In this document: piece by piece, positions 13,873 to 14,979 of the stretch
Numbering within the stretch: the stretch's first letter is position 1
Layout of the letters: each line of letters begins with the position of its first letter
Source of the DNA: Cyclobacteriaceae bacterium
Lineage (GTDB): Bacteria; Bacteroidota; Bacteroidia; Cytophagales; Cyclobacteriaceae
Reading direction: 5' to 3'
Assembly: GCA_021648745.1 (NCBI GenBank)
Contig: JAKISE010000082.1
Location: 1 to 14,979, forward strand
Length of the DNA stretch: 14,979 bases
Translations under genes and position numbers: made by a program
Notes under the pieces: model-generated
The model's database searches: none
Seen by the model: only the letters and a program-made list of their open reading frames with translations
What the model was told of the DNA's origin: nothing

Positions 13873-14979
13873 CTAATCCATATACCATACATCCCTTCTA
13901 ATAAGTCCATCGAATCCTCCAATGACCCAAATTCTGTTATTGAAAACGGCCGTGGAATGACCATTTCTTTCGGTAAAAGCGGCATTTTTGGCCGCCTGGG
14001 TCCAGGTATCGCCATCTGCACTAAACCATACATCATTTTCAGGACCTCCATCGAATCCGCCAATAACCCAGAGTCTGTTATTGAAAACGACAGTAGTATG
14101 ATCGCTTCTCGCGTTAAAAGCGGCATTCTCGGTTGCTTGTACCCAAGTACTGCCATCTGTACTGTACCATACATCATTTTTTCGGGGTCCGTCATATCCT
14201 CCAATGACCCAAATTTTATCATCATAAACGACAGAGGTATGAACAGCTCTTTTGGGGAAAGCAGCACTAGCGGTCGCTTCTACCCAATTACTGCCATCTG
14301 TACTGTACCACACATCGTTTTCACGACCTGCGGCAAGTCCGTCTGTAATTCCGCCTATGACCCAGAGTTTGTTGTCAAAAACTACGGTAGTATGATGATT
14401 TCTTTTGGAGAACCCAGCGTTGGCGGTGACTTGTGTCCAAGTAACACCATCTTCACTGTTCCACACATCATTTTTATTATCTCCATCCCATCCACCAATG
14501 ACCCAGAGTTTGTCATTAAAAACGACAGTTGTGTGACGATATCTTTCAGAAAAAGCGGCATTGCTGGTTGCCTGTTTCCAAGTACTGCCATTTTCACTAT
14601 ACCACACATCATTTTTGTAGCTCAGAAAACCGTCAGACCCACCGATGACCCAGAGTTTGTTATCGAAAACGACTGTGGTGTGATCCAATTTTTGTCCGAA
14701 AGGAGCATTGGCGGTTGCCGGTGTATTTGGGAAGTTTAAATTGCGAGTTGTAAAACCATAAGTAGCATCACTTTCTGTGCTGCCACCATTATTGTCCTTT
14801 GCTACTACTTTCCAATAATATTGGTTTGTTAATGCTAAAGGTTCTTGTAATTGGTAACTTGTGCTTGCAATATCTTCAGCAAAAAGTGTTGTTGGGTTTT
14901 CATTGCTGTCTATATATAGGTCGTAAGTTACTGCATCTCCGTCTGGGTCGGTAGCGGCAGCCCAACTAAAGCTTGGCAT
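13873..14979 (-). CDS. Kelch-repeat propeller protein with fibronectin-type domain, 5' end outside window
   Basis: The visible 368 codons run to the window edge and the true start is beyond it; the first Met at the edge is probably internal. Residues about 1-78 form a fibronectin type III/cadherin-like domain (AAATDPDGDAVTYDLYID and YYWKVVAKDNNGG). Six Kelch-type repeats of about 47 residues follow, each with HTTVVFxxKLWVIGGxDG, NDVWYS and DGSTWxQAT. The sequence PATANAPF before repeat 1 matches the last strand of the other blades, while the final blade stops at DVWYMD, so the ring is likely closed by the N-terminal strand. There is no T9SS sorting domain at the C-terminus; an export signal may exist upstream. 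The family is an extracellular binding propeller. Both this gene and the T9SS gene lie on the minus strand, 174 nt apart. Confidence 0.88.
   Translation of the reverse strand: MPSFSWAAATDPDGDAVTYDLYIDSNENPTTLFAEDIASTSYQLQEPLALTNQYYWKVVAKDNNGGSTESDATYGFTTRNLNFPNTPATANAPFGQKLDHTTVVFDNKLWVIGGSDGFLSYKNDVWYSENGSTWKQATSNAAFSERYRHTTVVFNDKLWVIGGWDGDNKNDVWNSEDGVTWTQVTANAGFSKRNHHTTVVFDNKLWVIGGITDGLAAGRENDVWYSTDGSNWVEATASAAFPKRAVHTSVVYDDKIWVIGGYDGPRKNDVWYSTDGSTWVQATENAAFNARSDHTTVVFNNRLWVIGGFDGGPENDVWFSADGDTWTQAAKNAAFTERNGHSTAVFNNRIWVIGGFDGLIRRDVWYMD

Noticed and set aside
13957..14739. Plus-strand open frame of 260 codons and a minus-strand frame at 13782-14267
   Set aside because: Both are by-products of the repetitive Kelch sequence. 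Their repeats mirror the real blades in another frame and show no domain of their own.

Overview
The window is chromosomal DNA from a low-GC member of the Bacteroidota, most likely a marine or aquatic flavobacterium or relative. The evidence is a type IX secretion (T9SS) C-terminal sorting domain and a SprB-type repeat on one protein, a FISUMP-domain lipoprotein with PKD domains, a TPR/transmembrane/LuxR-type HTH regulator, a -7 box of the Bacteroidetes type (TAnnTTTG), and an almost complete lack of Shine-Dalgarno sequences. The species cannot be named from the sequence alone.

Layout. Bases 1-124 are the 3' end of a group II intron: a canonical 34-nt domain V, a domain VI with a bulged branch-point A, and a 3' splice site at about 124. 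Next come an AraC-family regulator (285-1268) and a DJ-1/PfpI-family protein (1319-2092), then a stand-alone FabH-like ketoacyl synthase with an intact Cys-His-Asn triad (2284-3363). A 162-nt gap carries three identical 9-bp direct repeats at exact 21-bp spacing. It precedes a lipoprotein gene (3526-5359) that reads as one protein with two PKD domains and a FISUMP domain only if two single-base losses in A-runs are restored. An exported methionine sulfoxide reductase MsrB (5356-5847, minus) converges on it and diverges from argS (6019-7797, plus). After argS come an imperfect palindrome (7802-7895), a glutathione-peroxidase-like lipoprotein (7941-8513) overlapping menA by one base (8513-9409), and a TPR/TM/HTH membrane regulator (9502-11289). 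A 348-nt convergent intergenic region holds a 172-bp imperfect palindrome and five copies of an 8-bp repeat. The last 3.3 kb, on the minus strand, encode two large extracellular proteins: a beta-helix/Ig-like/SprB/T9SS-sorted protein (11638-13698) and a fibronectin-type/Kelch propeller protein that runs off the window (13873->14979).

How it fits together. argS, menA and the ketoacyl synthase are housekeeping or metabolic genes. MsrB, the GPx-like lipoprotein and the DJ-1 protein are all associated with oxidative or carbonyl damage, and the first two are predicted to act outside the cytoplasm. The two minus-strand proteins and the FISUMP lipoprotein are surface proteins of a kind common in gliding Bacteroidota. 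I see no defence system, CRISPR array, integron or obvious new multi-gene machine. The most unusual points are the twice-frameshifted FISUMP gene, the 21-bp iterons in front of it, the intron tail, and the extragenic palindromes.
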